Part shown: positions 39,429 through 62,837 of the stretch, one piece after another
Layout: each line of letters opens with the position of its first letter
Position numbering within the stretch: the stretch's first letter is position 1
Assembly (NCBI GenBank): GCA_900239685.1
Contig: OENT01000387.1
Location: 60,357-124,356 of the forward strand
Direction of reading: 5' to 3'
DNA from: Rotaria macrura
Lineage: Eukaryota > Rotifera > Eurotatoria > Philodinida > Philodinidae
Length of the DNA stretch: 64,000 nt
Notes under the pieces: model-generated
Told to the model about the DNA's origin: nothing
What the model saw: only the letters and a program-made list of their open reading frames with translations
The model's database searches: none
Made by a program: the position numbers and the translations under genes

Positions 39429-40361
39429 CTAAAATAACAAAAACAAAAACCAACTGTATGATTTATAATCATCCAGAAAGAACACCAACATAAATACAGG
39501 TGACACCAGTAATAGAATAAAATATTTTTCAACATGTAGACAAGTAAATATTTTTTCGTTTAATTATGTAAATTTTTTAAGAAGTATTCAAATTAAATGT
39601 ACTACGAACAGTTTGATGAAATAGGAATGAACTGTATGAATTAATCGGATAGGTATATGATTTTTCAATGTCTAAAGATGATACTAGATGAACTGATGGT
39701 TATCTTGACGAACAATTATGCATACGATTGCTATACTTTCGAGTACCATGCATATTATATCAGAGACGGCATGTGAAAGAGATCATTTGCGATTAGAAAT
39801 AATAAGATTCGATTCTATTTATTATTAATTTTGAACTTCATTCATTTGTCTTGGTTACTGGTTCTTCATTTAAACACTATGTCTTATCTTGTGAAAACAA
39901 GATCTTTACAATAGTTTGAATGATTTTGTTTTCAGAGTCAGATTTTGTTATATACTCTTTAGTTTATCCTCTCTATATGTTCTAGTTTTTATTGAATTCG
40001 TCCCCAGTATACTGATCGATAGCACTATGTTGGAACCGCTATGGGTTTTTTAGAGTTTTTTTGCTGTTTATTGCACATTTAAAAAATGTGAAGGAATCAT
40101 AGTGGGTGGTGGATGGAAGTGATGAAAAGGTGTTCTAAAATATGAATTTTTTTTTGGAAATCTTTCATGAATGGCATCTTACAAGTAAAATTTTCTATTG
40201 AAATGAATTTACTTCATCTAAAGAAGTACTGTATCATTCTCCAATCTAATTGGAGTGACTGATACATCAAATAAAAATATAGTGCAGTATTTTAGTTACA
40301 ATAATTGAATCTATTTTAGAAGAACGCGCGGTTTTGCTTTATTTTTTTTTAATTCTTTGCA
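39429..40361. other. Intergenic
   Basis: AT-rich, with an imperfect hairpin at 40230-40266 (arms around tccaat/attgga). No gene supported. Confidence 0.5.
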
Positions 40362-40586
40362 ATGCCATCTACGGTAGACTTGACAATTACATCAATAACT
40401 ATAGCCTGTCTAGTGGGTACTTTACTTCTTTTGAATCGTGCGAAAAAATTAAAAATTCAAATAGATGAAAAAAAATATGAAATTGAAACAGCTGAAGAAA
40501 GCCTATGGCAATTAAATACTGATCTCAGCAAATCTATTCTTAAAAAATTACGTTTAATCGATCGATTATCGTCATCGCAAGCATAA
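40362..40586 (+). CDS. Hypothetical small single-pass membrane protein
   Basis: 74 aa: a hydrophobic helix at about 8-25 (LTITSITIACLVGTLLLL), a basic stop-transfer patch (RAKKLK), then a Lys/Glu-rich amphipathic, probably coiled-coil helix to about residue 65. No family recognised. The frame is well organised and the T-rich tract upstream is compatible with a splice acceptor, though no clear AG precedes ATG closely. It converges on the WDR47 3' end. It may be a small SMIM-type protein or the tail exon of a larger gene. Confidence 0.45.
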   Translation: MPSTVDLTITSITIACLVGTLLLLNRAKKLKIQIDEKKYEIETAEESLWQLNTDLSKSILKKLRLIDRLSSSQA

Positions 40587-40976
40587 CAACCAGGAAACAA
40601 AACGAAAGAATATAATTATTATATATTTGATTCAGCTTTATTTTAAACGGAAAAGGAAAAAAAATATACATCAATTGAATTAAAACAAATAAACTTTTAT
40701 CGGCACTTATGCGCATTAGTTTGTAAAGAAAGAAAAAGCCAAAATCTTTGCTTCCGAAGGGGAACCACACTAATACTAGATGAAAAAGCAAACAAAAAAA
40801 ATGCATCATTATAAATAGATAAACAAAAGAAACCACCTTGAGTTTTTTTTTTTCAGTTTTTGTTCGCATTATTATTCGCGTAGAATTACATGAACGAGAA
40901 AAAAAAACAACTAAAATCAAAATTGAGAACAAAATATCGAAATTCGATCGGTAGGTTCGTATATTTGTTTTTCAAT

Positions 40977-45089
<4,113 letters not shown>

Positions 45090-48000
45090 CGTCGGATAAT
45101 GTAATATACACGACGAGTCGAAAATGAAATCTAAAAAAGATACAAACGAGACTGTCTGTGTGCACACATACAAACATTATAATGCGACAACTAATTCGAC
45201 GATAGCAACAAGGCAATAGAGAAGAAAAGGGAGGAGAAAAAGGTAGACGCATACATAGACGATTGCTTGTTTGTTCAGTTAACGTGAACTAAAGAAGTGA
45301 GTATGATTGTAAGTTGACTGACTACCGGCGAGAAGTTGTTTTCGACATGCGAACAAGCAAAGCAATAGATGTAGAAAAAAAGAAGAGAATTGATGAGAGA
45401 GAGAACGAGTTGGTTGTATCATTGAACGAACATATCATACCCGACGAATCATGTCCTCTATGTGTTTTTTACTTGGGTTTAGATGTCGCTATTCTGGAAA
45501 TGGAAGACTTATAGCAGAGTTATTTTTTTTTTGTTAATCATCGCACTCCCCAGATTGCTTCGGATAGAATTTCATGAAGAACTTATAATTTACATCTCGT
45601 TTTTCTTCTATGTTGCAGATCATATTGATTTCGTTTTGTACATGGATTAAATTGAGAATATTTCTCTTTTCATGAACAGACGAATTTATCGTGAGATTTC
45701 ATATACGCACATTAATTGTTTCAAAACAATGATCAGTCCTATACGAAAGAGATCATTGTTGTGCGTGATATTATCTATTACGCTTGTATTTGTTGTTACT
45801 ACTGGGTAAATTAGCATTGAAAATGATACAAAAAAACGATCTGTGTTTTTAATGAGTAGTATATCCTTAAAACTTAAGACAGACAAATGAAAGAAGATAA
45901 ATCAGGTAACTAATACTGGTCGATGAAGTTCACTCGATTGTATTGAGAGAAAAAAAACGTTTCATTTATACCTCTCATGTAATGATGAAGAGTATTGCCT
46001 TGAATGAAATAATGGCTTATCTTTTCAGTTGAAACAGAATCGTTGATACTTAGCACAAAGACGTAGTTATTACTTCATTATCACATTTACATAGTTCTTT
46101 AGAACTCATCAAACATGGTTCCGTAACTCATGCGTTGATTTCTTAACCTTGAAAGAAATATGATAAAATATGTGAATAAAAATCGTCTTTATTTACATGT
46201 CATGACTATACTGATATTCTTCAACGAGACTCATATGAATAGATTCAAACACAAGTTTTAAATATCTACTATAGTTATGGTTTGTTACTAATAGTTGATA
46301 GTTATTAGTTTCAATAATATAAATAATGATCAATTTAAACATAGACATTTATTTAAAAATAAATATTACAATCAAACTTAGAGATGCTCGTTTGAGAATC
46401 GACTGATTCAGACGCAAATATTTTAGCGATTTGCAACTATATGAAGTCATTGTAGGACAAAAAGCAGCGCAACTTTGTTACATACTCTATCCGATATGGG
46501 TGATTAGAAAATTCCAATCGGTCATGTAATCAGTAGAATTTCTAAGTAATTAAATTATTTGGGTTTTTGTGTTCTTGTCGAAATTACAAAGAACGTTATG
46601 ATGATTTCTAAATGATGAACTATTCTCCAACGTAAACTTCTAGATAGATTGAAGATTACTTGATAATCTTGTGCTGTTGTTAATTGAAAAATTTCTATAG
46701 AAATCCATACAAGTGCACAACAACAAAAACTTGATTGTCTAGTTTATTACTTCACGCTATTGACTCAAAAATGGACCCTTTCATGATCATGATGAATGGC
46801 CAAACCTCATCTTATGTTGTACGGATCAGTATCCACTTGTTCTCACATTCTATTGTTTGATCGTCAAAATATAGTTTTTTTCTCGATCGTTTCGAATATT
46901 TATTCGAATTCATGAATGTCTTGTTCTGATAATGCTCCGGAAAAAAACATTGCTTCGATATGCATATTTTAATATCAACGAATTCAAGAATAATAGACGT
47001 GCCCAGAAACGTTTCTTCTTTCATGCCTGAATCCTTTTCAGAAGAAATGAACAAAAAACTATACTGCTGAATTAGCTCCTTGATTTGGCATAAAAATCAC
47101 TGAATCACATAACAGAAAATGAATAAGCCCCGTAAACGAATTTGTTTTTCTGTAATCACTTTTGTGATTAGTATTTGGTTTATACTCAATAAATTCTCAT
47201 TTGAATGCTGAAGGAAAAATAATATGATTGAGTATTTTATTAGCTGATCATGCGAATAATTTGCATGAATGCATGCAACAAGAAAAGCTCGTAATTGAGA
47301 AGACAACTGCATTCGAAAATTCAATATATTGTCAATAAATTATGCGCATCAAACTTTTCGGTATCATTTCTACTATGGATGTTAAAAATGAATGAATTCG
47401 AAATTTATCTTACCTAAATTAAAACATTACATCCTTGATGAACAAGATAGTATTGAAAAAATTTACCATTATGATACTTGTTTACATGTAGAACAACCTT
47501 AACATGTGTATATTTTTCATGAGATAAACTAAAAAATTTTTCTTATGTAATACAAATAAAATATCGTGTGCTATAGAATAGATGTTGCTTTCATTCGGTC
47601 ATGGTGCTACATTGACGAATTGTCTAAGTCATACAAATTCCTTTTTATTACGAGATAAAGAAATAATGTAGCCGTCTATGTGCAAAGCTAATCTGATCAA
47701 ATAACATTTACGAACGACATGAAACGATTAGGACAACCGAAAGAAAATATAATTAAACTTTGATAGGAACTTGCGGTAAAGCTTCTTGACAGATTTGGAT
47801 TACATATTGCTTTCTTTTTTCAACAGCGTCAGATGCCATACAATAACAATTTAGAATAATATTTATTTTTTGAATCATACTTCAATCACATAGTTCAATT
47901 ACAAGTACTGTTTCGCATAATATATTCCATGTAAATTTATTGTCAAGAAATCAATTCTTGTGTTCTTTTATTGAACAGACTAGTAAAAGAGCAGACATAT

Positions 48001-50229
48001 GATTTTAAATTAGAGAAAATTTGACAAGATTAATTATGATCTTATGCGTCAATATCCATGAATTCTTTCTAGACATACAATAGGCATGATATTAAAAATT
48101 ATACTCTCACTATAATCTTATGAATGAAACTTAATCAGAATGAAAAGCTGTAAGTTGAAATAGTACTCTATCCTACAATGAAGACAAGCTGAATAACCTA
48201 TAGTTAATCAAAATAGTCATAAAGTAATAGATATATTAATAATTTTGATCTTACGAACCTGAATCATCATTATATTAATATTAAGCTACATTGAACTACT
48301 ACGACTAGGTACTAATTTGATGATTTTATTATCTTACCTTGGCATAACAAGGAAAGTAAACAACATAGAGGTATTCATAGTTCATTGTTTTCGAGTATGG
48401 ATCAATCATCATTATGCATTGTTCGAAAGTAAGATAAGATCTATTTTATTCGATTGTATGTCATCATAAGCGACAATCAGCTTTGTTAATAGGAGCTGTC
48501 ATTAACATGTGACATTTTCTCTATGTTCCGCTTTTTAAGGATGAGTTTTGGGAATAGCTATAATCACTTTCACATGTTGGAACATTATCTTGAATATTTT
48601 ACAAGCAATCCATTTTAGATCACCTAGTTACTAACTAAAGTTTCCACGTTTAACCTTAAATTAGTTTTATACAAGTATAGTTAGATTCATGGATAATCTT
48701 TACTATGAATAAATCATGTGAAAGATTTTGTTACATCATCGAATGTTAACTTTTTCTTGTAATCTTTTCATCCTAATTAATACAATATTATTTCCTCAGA
48801 TTCATAAAGGATTATTCTATCAATATTAGTAACTAGTTTCTGAGTGTATGAACAATCACCACGGTCATTTCATACTAATTAAAATGTTGAACGAAGAAAT
48901 TCTCAACGATATGCAGTATGAAATCTAAAACGCATAGATGATTATATTTTTTTTCTTATCAAACGGCTCGATTACTCTCGAATAGTGTTGCTACAGTGCG
49001 AATAAGAAACGTCGGAGAAGACTCTTTAATGTGAAAGAATATGAAACGTTTATTATTGATTTTCATGAAAATGGTTTAATTCATGTTTGAAGAAGTTCAT
49101 CGTCAGTCTTCAAATTTCATGAGTTCGATACGAAACAAGTGATGGAATGAATACAAGTGAGTTCTGATTCAAGCGATAAAGATTTATCAATTCTATCACC
49201 TACCTACACCTATTTATACTGATTGATCTCCATTGTTTGACGAAACTGATATATACTTAATGATTCTATTCTTCGAACGTCGTGTATGTCACAATATGTC
49301 TAACAGTTTGATGGAATGAATGCTGTTCGTCTCAATTTTTCTTAATATCAGTTAAAACTATCAATGACAAAAACGACTGAGAAAAAGGATTTTCAATTGT
49401 ATGATATTACATTTCATTTTTTTCTCGTAAAAAACAGGATTTCTAAAAAAAGTATATTCTGTCAACAAAGTCTTCTATCAGAGAGTTTTTTTCTCGTTGA
49501 AATTATCCTTTAACACTCGAATTAAGTATACCCATTAAAACAAGACTTTCTCTGTAGTATAAACCTTTTGTTTTATATTGAGCGTCAATATAAATGAAAC
49601 ATTCACGGACAGTTTTCATTCGTGCCCAGTTGACATAGATATTGAATTCTTCCGTAGAAGAACTTGCCATTTATCTTCTTACATATTGATTTTCCAACTA
49701 AAGAATGCACTTCATAGATCATGATAGAAATGTTCACACATTTTTGACTATTGAAGAACAAAATTGAAATAATATTCATGAAATGTATACTTCGAACATA
49801 TGCAGTACAGTGACATATCTCGAAAGGAACCGTTATCTACTACTCAACAGTCTATCAATCCTCTTATTAAAATGATTACGATTCAGATTGAGAACGGCAT
49901 TAGAATTATGTAAAAATACTCTATCAACAACATTAACATTGATCATGACGTTACAATCAATGAAACTTTGACATTATGAAAAACAGTTCATCATATATTA
50001 TACGTTTGTTGAAACTGTTATTTTGTTCAAATTAATTTTTTATTTCTGATAAAAATTCATCAAAGGATTCAATATTGTCATCACAAAAAATATCCACAAG
50101 ATAATCCATAGAAAAATATAGACAAATAAAAAACTAATAGTAACCACAAAAAAAATAATGGTTTTCTTTCTTTGTATCTTGTTTCACCGAAACAGTTTGT
50201 CGTCATATTGTATCAATCAACATATCACA
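45090..50229. other. Intergenic, 5.1 kb
   Basis: The largest gap between genes. AT-rich, no conserved exon seen. A 28-codon minus-strand frame at 47753-47839 has balanced codon use but no family. The left end is the WDR47 promoter region; the right end is the CHD1L 3' flank. Confidence 0.5.
47753..47839 (-). CDS. Possible short ORF, 28 aa
   Basis: A complete ATG-to-TAA frame encoding MASDAVEKRKQYVIQ followed by 13 further residues. Composition is protein-like (amphipathic helix) in otherwise empty sequence. It could be a micropeptide, a last exon of an unseen gene, or chance. No homology recognised. Confidence 0.15.
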   Translation of the reverse strand: MASDAVEKRKQYVIQICQEALPQVPIKV

Positions 50230-56023
<5,794 letters not shown>

Positions 56024-56040
56024 CTAGAAAAAGAAAATGA
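56024..56040 (-). promoter_or_regulatory. Splice acceptor abutting CHD1L start codon
   Basis: The minus strand reads cattttctttttctag directly followed by the CHD1L ATG. It is a strong polypyrimidine-AG acceptor with a zero-length 5' UTR remnant. It suits either a trans-spliced leader or a 5' UTR intron reaching into or past APLF. Confidence 0.6.
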
Positions 56041-56197
56041 ATTTCATCAATATTCTATTATTCAAACTATGTTCTATAATGCAAAATCCTATCTGTCCAA
56101 TACAATTAGATAATCAATGACATGTCATTATACAATAGAAAATGTTAGTATCACCGGAAATCTAATTTGCAACAAGAAAGAAAAGATTATAGTAGAT

Positions 56198-57709
56198 TTA
56201 ATGTTTGAAATCACGTTTATGTTGTGGATTTTGTCGATAACATGATTTACCAAATGGACATATAGGTTTATCAGCATCGTTATCATCATTATTATCAGTA
56301 TCATTAGATTGTTTTGAATCTTCATAATCACTATCACCTGGATGTGATTGTTCGGCACGATGAATAGGATTTTTTCGATAACACGATGCACCAAATTGAC
56401 AAGTAGGTCGACGTTTGCTACCTAGTTGAATTAAATTTGAATAATTGTTAAATATCAAGTAGCTAGAAAACATCAAGTTCTACATACGTTTTTTTGATGG
56501 TGGAGTTGTTTTAGATACAACGAAATCAAAGGCATCTGTACTATCACTATCCAAACTTCTTGTTGAAGGTATTCTACTTAGGACTTTTACTGGAGATTTC
56601 GTTTCGATGTTTGTTACAGGTGATTGGATATCTGAATATAAACAATTATTATCGTAACTGATCTAGAAGTTAACAGTTTACCTGACAAATTTGATAATTC
56701 ATTCATTTCACTATTACTATCGCCTTCAAAACTCACTATGATAAACAATATAAAATTAATTGTTTCAAATTCAAATACAAGAAAATAGAAAACACACAGT
56801 GTCGTTTGGCATTCGTCGGAGTAGTAAACGATGAACTTCTCGAATAGGAAGATTTCGGTGTTGTGGTCGTCGCAGGTTTAGCTGCTGGTGATGAAGTTGG
56901 TGCTACCATCCATTTAGGCAGTTTACGTGGCTTATGATTCGTACTTATGAATTCAACTGCATCCTAAAAAGTCAATCCATTGAGACACACCAACATTTAA
57001 ATATTATGTCAAACATACTTGATCGTCTACTGACGATGAAGACAGAGATACTCGATTTAACGTGACGGAAGGTGCAGGCAATGAAATACGAGGTTTCGGT
57101 ATAACATCTAACGTTGTCTTCTTTTCGAATGAAGCACGTTTGGGTGGTGGTGTTTGTGCTAGTTCATCATTAGCATCTTCATCGAAATCAAAAACTGATG
57201 TATCTTGATTGCCGAACGAACGCTGGTAACCATGAGTCGGTGACCATTGATCAGGAGATGTTGCGCGTACAGGAGATGATTTGACCGTATTTTTCCATGC
57301 ATACAGTGAATCCGAATCGGAATCATTATTGTTATTTTCATCAATCGAAAAGCTTACACGAAAGAAAAAACTTGATGGAAGCAAACCAATTTGATCACCA
57401 TCTTTCAATTCATGGTCAACATCTTTCGTTAATTGAATTGTTTTACCACTCGAAGGACGATAAAATACAGGATTTGCATGAGTTGGTTTTATCCAAAGAG
57501 TATTATCATCTTTAAGTAGTACTTCTGCATGATGACGAGAGATTTTTTTTTCGTTACACTACAATAGATATGCATATGTATTATATTTAAAAATTAATCA
57601 TTAAACATACGCCTAGTGATGAACCACGTCCAACAATGACTTTTTCATTTTCTTTCACTGTAATACGATTTCCTTCAGAAATAGGAATGAGTTCTACTTT
57701 GCCGACCAT
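56198..57709 (-). CDS. APLF: APLF, aprataxin-and-PNK-like factor
   Basis: Exons 57709-57611, 57558-57019, 56963-56798, 56735-56682, 56631-56488 and 56421-56198 give 408 aa (human 511). APLF is a scaffold for double-strand-break end joining: its FHA binds phosphorylated XRCC1/XRCC4, a Ku-binding motif binds Ku80, and PBZ fingers bind poly(ADP-ribose). All parts are visible: FHA with R28 in VGRGSS and S40-H43 in ISRHHAEV; Ku-binding motif PRKLPKWM at 225-232; PBZ1 with C342, C348, H355, H361 (CYRKNPIH); PBZ2 with C389, C395, H402, H408 (CYRQNPQH). The chain stops at the last zinc-binding His, so the acidic histone-chaperone tail known in vertebrate APLF is missing; the linker between the two fingers is strongly acidic instead. 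CHD1L follows immediately downstream. Confidence 0.93.
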
Positions 57710-58675
57710 TTTTTGTGGTTAAATACAACAATCTAGAATATGAATAATACGTTATTTCATATTGTGGTGAAAGACAATGAAGGCAGTTGTTTTAATTGAC
57801 AGGACGCCATACCATAGGTTCCTTGTTTTAATCAATAGAACACAGCGATAGAGGGAGCAAGCTATCAAATGAAGAAGATTCAATCGGAGAGTCAGCGCAT
57901 CATTATTCATTCATTTACTTTGAATTAGATCCTACCTCACCGAACTAAAGGAGTATATGATGAAACAAATTTTTCAACTCACGAAATTAGTTACTAAAAA
58001 TGCACGAACTACGTTAGACCGAAGGTCTACTACTCGATGATGATTATCATAGTAGAACAACTAAGCTTCTTAATTTCTATGTTTATTTCAATAAATCCTG
58101 CGTTTCGGCATGTTTGCTACTCTGAACGGATTGATGTTGAAGAAATTATCAACAGCCGTTTACCTTATTTTTAATTCGTCTGTTAGAATATTGACTACAA
58201 CTCATGCAGTCGATCACTGAAATAATGGATGTAATTACATTATAATGCAATCCGTTTTCATGCTGTATGCTTAAGAATAATGCATCACAATGCAGTATCA
58301 GCGACATCAGGAATTAAAATGTATGATACAGATTGCATTATAATGTAATTGGATCCATTATTTCAGTGATCGACTACATGGGATTAAGCTATGATACAGC
58401 ATATCTTTTGTTGTTTAGTTGCTGTAAACATGCAACTAAAGAGTTCCATCCAAGGTCGACATTGTTATCTTGAACTACCCCAAGCGTGTTTTAGTTCAAC
58501 ATCACGCACTCTTAAAACTGAAGCACAATACTTTTGTTTCTGTCTATAATAAATTGATATCTACGAATTTAATTGAATTTACATTTGCATTAATATCATA
58601 TAAAAAATAGTATGAAAATCTGTCTAAAATTATCTTCAATAAAAACCACAGAAAAAAAAGTCATGAAGAAATTGT
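57710..58675. other. Intergenic between HGSNAT 3' end and APLF 5' end
   Basis: Contains an inverted repeat at 58208-58375. An attctag acceptor-like site lies about 24 nt upstream of the APLF ATG. No gene seen. Confidence 0.55.
58208..58375. mobile_element. 168-bp inverted-repeat element (MITE-like)
   Basis: Arms of 45 bp, 58208-58252 and 58331-58375, are reverse complements with only two adjacent mismatches. They begin AGTCGATCACTGAAATAATG. A 78-bp loop separates them. It is too short for a gene; it fits a hairpin MITE or a structured element. Confidence 0.7.
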
Positions 58676-60994
58676 TTAAATGGCAATGAACGTTTTCGTA
58701 TAATACATGATACCAGCAACTATAGTCCAAAACATGACACCATGAACATGCATTGCAAGTAGGCTTGCATGTGTTTCATCAACTCGAAATTGCACTGGAA
58801 AACTGTCATGCCATAATTCATGACTAGCATAAAGAACGATGGAATTCATGCCTAACCAAAGCCATGGTTCACCTGTAAACCATTTACGAACATCGACAAG
58901 CAAATAAAGTATGGTTAATATTATAAAAGCAAGACTAGCCAAAATGAATATAAAACTCAACGACCAAAGATTCTTATTGATCGGTATCCAGCTTTCTGAA
59001 TGGCCACCTTTCGATAGAACTAAACCTACAAATCCGCAAATAAGACCTGATACTATCCATTGTGTACAAACACGTCGGACACGTGTCGAAAAAACAAAAC
59101 TATGACCAGCATGAACGCCAAGATAACATAGAAGTGTTCCAGTTAGAATACCCATAAGACCTATTCAAGAGCAACTGTATGGAATAAAAAATTCTTCCTC
59201 TTTTTCATCCTACCTTCAGGATCATATGGTATTTGAGTTTTATAAATACCTTTACATGTCGGACTATTAAATAGATGAGAACTTCCTAGTATAACTCGAT
59301 CCAGATAACCAGCAACTCCTTTAAATATTTAAATAAATAAATAAGTTTATATGTAATATGTATATGTTCTTTTCTTCTCTGCTGTAAGTTATACCTCCAG
59401 TACAATTTACATATTGTCCATGCTCATGTTTTCCGCCAGGACCAATATAACCTCGTGGACAATTATCCAATTTCGGCACAAATGTTATCAAAATCCAAGA
59501 TAGAGTGGTGAGACTAATGCAAAGCCACTGTGGCCAAAATTGAAATAGTGTATTTGATAGTTCAGTTCGTATTGGTTGATGTATATTATCGCCTGGATCA
59601 AAAAATATAATAGTTGAAAATTAGAGATTTAATCGTTCTTAACTAGTTGGCCATTGTGATGAATGTAGTTCATCTTCAGCAGCATCGAAGATAAGAACAA
59701 GAATCGCCGTAAAAAAATAACACAATGCTAAACGTTGAAGCACACCTAAAATTCGAAGGTTTTTTGGTTTTACATATCCACCTTGTAACATCAAACCTAG
59801 AATTATTAGTGAAGATATTCAGTAGAATTTGTCATGTTATTTTTCTTTTTCCTTTTCGTACCCAATAAGAATAATATGGCAGTTCGTCGACATATTTTTA
59901 GTAAGATACTTCGTTTTCGTATTTTCTTCTTGAGAAGTGATCGTTGAGATAGAACTATCGATACACCCATCATCCAAACGAACCAAGGGAACACCAAATC
60001 AGCAAGAGTTAAACCATTCCAAACTAAATTCAAAGAAGTAATCGTAGTTTAAAAAATAGCCTTTTGTTTTTTTAGAAAAACGAAATCTCACTAGAATGAT
60101 CGAAAAACCAATAGCCACCACCTAAATAGTAGATAAAAACTTTAAGATACTAAGAAAATACTAAATTATTGACATATTCCTACCGCCATAATTTACAAAA
60201 ATCATCACCGTCAATGAAAATCCTCGGAATGTATCCAATGCTCGTAGACGTTTCGGAAATGTTTTTTTACTTGTAGTAAGATTATTCGGTATTTGAGTAG
60301 ATCCGAATGGTACTGGTTGAATATTAACATTCGATGTTATAATCAAATCGTCGTTATTAGTTTCATTAGTTACAAGTAATGGTCCTCGCCTATTCATTAT
60401 GGGGCTCGCCCTTATCGTGGCATCAGTGTCATCATTAATAAAACTTCGATAACCAGCATTTGCCAAAATTCGATAAATATAACGAGAATTGTAGATACGA
60501 TGACACAATTGAATACCACATATAATAACGCATAGAATAATAAGTGCAATTATGATAGGTAACCAGTAGTAGCTCGATTGTTGTGTTTGAGTTATTGTAC
60601 AAGATATTCCATTGTGATCAGTCTGAATAACTTGGAATGAATATGAACCATGTTCATGAAATTTATATGATTCTATTTGACAATTCAATATTGTATTATT
60701 TATCGTTGAACGAAGTTGAAAATCGTATGGAAATGTTGTGTCTATTGTAAATGTTTGACTGGTATTCTTAAGAACAGCAATAGCTAACTGATCGAAATCA
60801 CAATGCTCACATACTATCACATTATACAGAAATGAAATTGGATCTGAATAATTTTCATTGCTTATCGTCAAATATGCTTCATCCATACCCAACGGATCTA
60901 ATAGGTTTTGTTGTATCAATTGTGTTTGACCATAGTAAATAAATTCTTGTATAATGATAAGGAACATCCATACACCAATCGATGATCGCTTCAT
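58676..60994 (-). CDS. HGSNAT: Heparan-alpha-glucosaminide N-acetyltransferase
   Basis: Exons 60994-60184, 60121-60092, 60023-59862, 59796-59644, 59592-59395, 59318-59214 and 59160-58676 give 647 aa (human 635-663). This lysosomal multi-pass enzyme takes cytosolic acetyl-CoA and acetylates terminal glucosamine of heparan sulfate in the lumen. Seen: an N-terminal hydrophobic segment and luminal domain with sequons, a membrane helix near 145-165, RLRALDTFRGFSLTVMIFVN, the catalytic histidine as H279 in WFFDHS just before WNGLTLADLVFPWF, GVLQRLALCYF, CPRGYIGPGG, NCTGGVAGYLDR, YDPEGLMGIL and PINKNLWSLSF. Exon 2 is only 30 bp. Its junction with exon 3 gives Ile where the family has Ser or Ala, so that boundary is slightly uncertain. 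Confidence 0.95.
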
Positions 60995-62500
60995 TATTGT
61001 GTATGGCCAACAAGTATCTAAAATATTATTCGAACATCAAGAAAGTGTTGCCTTTCTCTTTGTTATCTCATATTTCGTGAAAAATAAAAACAAGGTGTGC
61101 GTCTCGTCTTCGAAGACAATAAGCCAAACCTACGAATTGAAGATTCTTATCAGATGTCGTTTATTCTAACGAAAACATAGACAAGTACTTTCATCACATA
61201 CCTTTCTGCTGCTTATCCTTTTTGTTATCGGGCACAATCTTCCTTGATGTAGCGAAAGAAAAACAATGGCTGTAGTATGAAATCGAGCTCGATGGTTTAT
61301 CTTCATTAATACAAAGAATTAAAATGGGTATGCTTTAATTTTTATTCACTATTAATTGTCTTCTCTTGTAAACAAATAGAAAACACCTGAAATTTATGAA
61401 AATAGATAGAAAAATAGAATCAAATACACACGAATACAAATATTCTCACCGTGCATTCTCAAAAATATATAGCACAAACAACAAAATTAAAACAACATCC
61501 TATGTTTCTTATGAACTACATCAGTTATGTGGTCATTTTCGAATAAAACAAGAGAATATAAATGATGTTTCTGTGAAACGCGGATCGGGAAAAAAAGAAA
61601 GAAAACATAGATAAAAATAGTTAACATTTCATGAAAAATCACCAGATTGACGAAGAAGAATGCGTAGAAGATGAGGTGAATATCGATGAAATTGAAATAT
61701 TGACTATGCCTTGATCAAGATCAAGTGATGGTTCTAAATAGAAAAATGTTGATTCGTTTCATATAACATAAGATAGTTAATTGATAAAGTTGCCTTCAAA
61801 TGTGGGTGGCACCATAAAAATTTGACTATAGCGATTTGACAGTATAATAGTTCTTTCAATAATCGCAAGAAAAGATTCATTAACACCATCGGAAGCAAAT
61901 ATATTTACAGATCTCTCTTAAACAAAGATTGTTTTTCTTCAATTTACAGCTAGTTTGTAAAATAGCTCGAGTCCTATAAACACAACTACAGTTAAACAAT
62001 GAAGATAGAAAACTCTATGCACTAAACGAAGCTAAGTGAATAATAAGAACAGAAGTAAACTTAAGCAATAGATTTTATTTTTTGCCCAACGAGAGCATAG
62101 CATTCATCATTTGAAATGGCTGTAGAATAAAGAATAAATCCTTTGCAAGGAAAAAATATACAAATGAAATAATTAAACTCGGAGTATGACGAAATCATTT
62201 AATTGCATTAAAAATTGTTCCACCTATCGCGTCTAATGCGAATGCAGCACTAAACAATAATTAATAATACGTCAAGGACTTAATAAAATAAAGAATTAAG
62301 ATAAACAAACGAATTATTTCGATATTATTTTGCTACCAAGACTCTTGATCTATCACTTCAAGTTTTACTATTGATTAGAACTGTTCATCTACAACAAAGC
62401 AACAGGATGCAGATTTTAAAAAGTAATGCTATGTTACATATCAATATCAAGCAACATCTTATAAAAACTTTAAATTCAATTGAAAACAAAACATAAAAGG
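60995..62500. other. Intergenic between ariadne-2 3' end and HGSNAT 5' end
   Basis: AT-rich; a tattttag acceptor-like site sits about 25 nt upstream of the HGSNAT ATG. The plus frame at 61396-61614 has no support. Confidence 0.5.
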
Positions 62501-62837
62501 CTAAGTGTTAGATCTTGGAAAATATTTGAGTAGTAGTGTTTGACGGCGCCGTTCAACAATATGTCGTTGATTTTCAATATCCTAATAGATTGAATATATC
62601 CTATCATTGAAGATTGAAATGAATATAACTTACTCCTCGGTTATGCGTCGTTGAACGTTCGATTTGATATGATAAATTTTCAATTTCAACTTCGAGCTGA
62701 GCTTGAATATTTTCAAACTAGAACAATACATGCCACTAAAGAAACTAAATATATTATCTTAAACTTACGAGATTTCGATCAACAGTATCTTCCTGATAGT
62801 AAGCATAAGGATAAGTATACATTAGAGTATATCGAGC
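62501..62837 (-). CDS. ARIH2: Ariadne-2 RBR E3 ubiquitin ligase, C-terminal exons only
   Basis: Three terminal exons, 62837-62769, 62717-62634 and 62581-62501 (78 codons including stop), all in phase 0 with 51-52 bp introns. They encode the end of the Ariadne domain: ARYTLMYTYPYAYY, then FENIQAQLEVEIENLSYQIE, then DIENQRHIVERRRQTLL, which closely follow human ARIH2. ARIH2 works with neddylated CUL5 complexes and primes substrates with ubiquitin. RING1, IBR and the catalytic-cysteine Rcat domain are not in the window, so the next upstream intron exceeds 1.1 kb. Confidence 0.88.

Noticed and set aside
40540..40932. 130-codon minus-strand frame
   Set aside because: Sits in the WDR47 3' flank and antisense to the small plus-strand gene; Phe/Ile/Leu-rich with no recognisable family.
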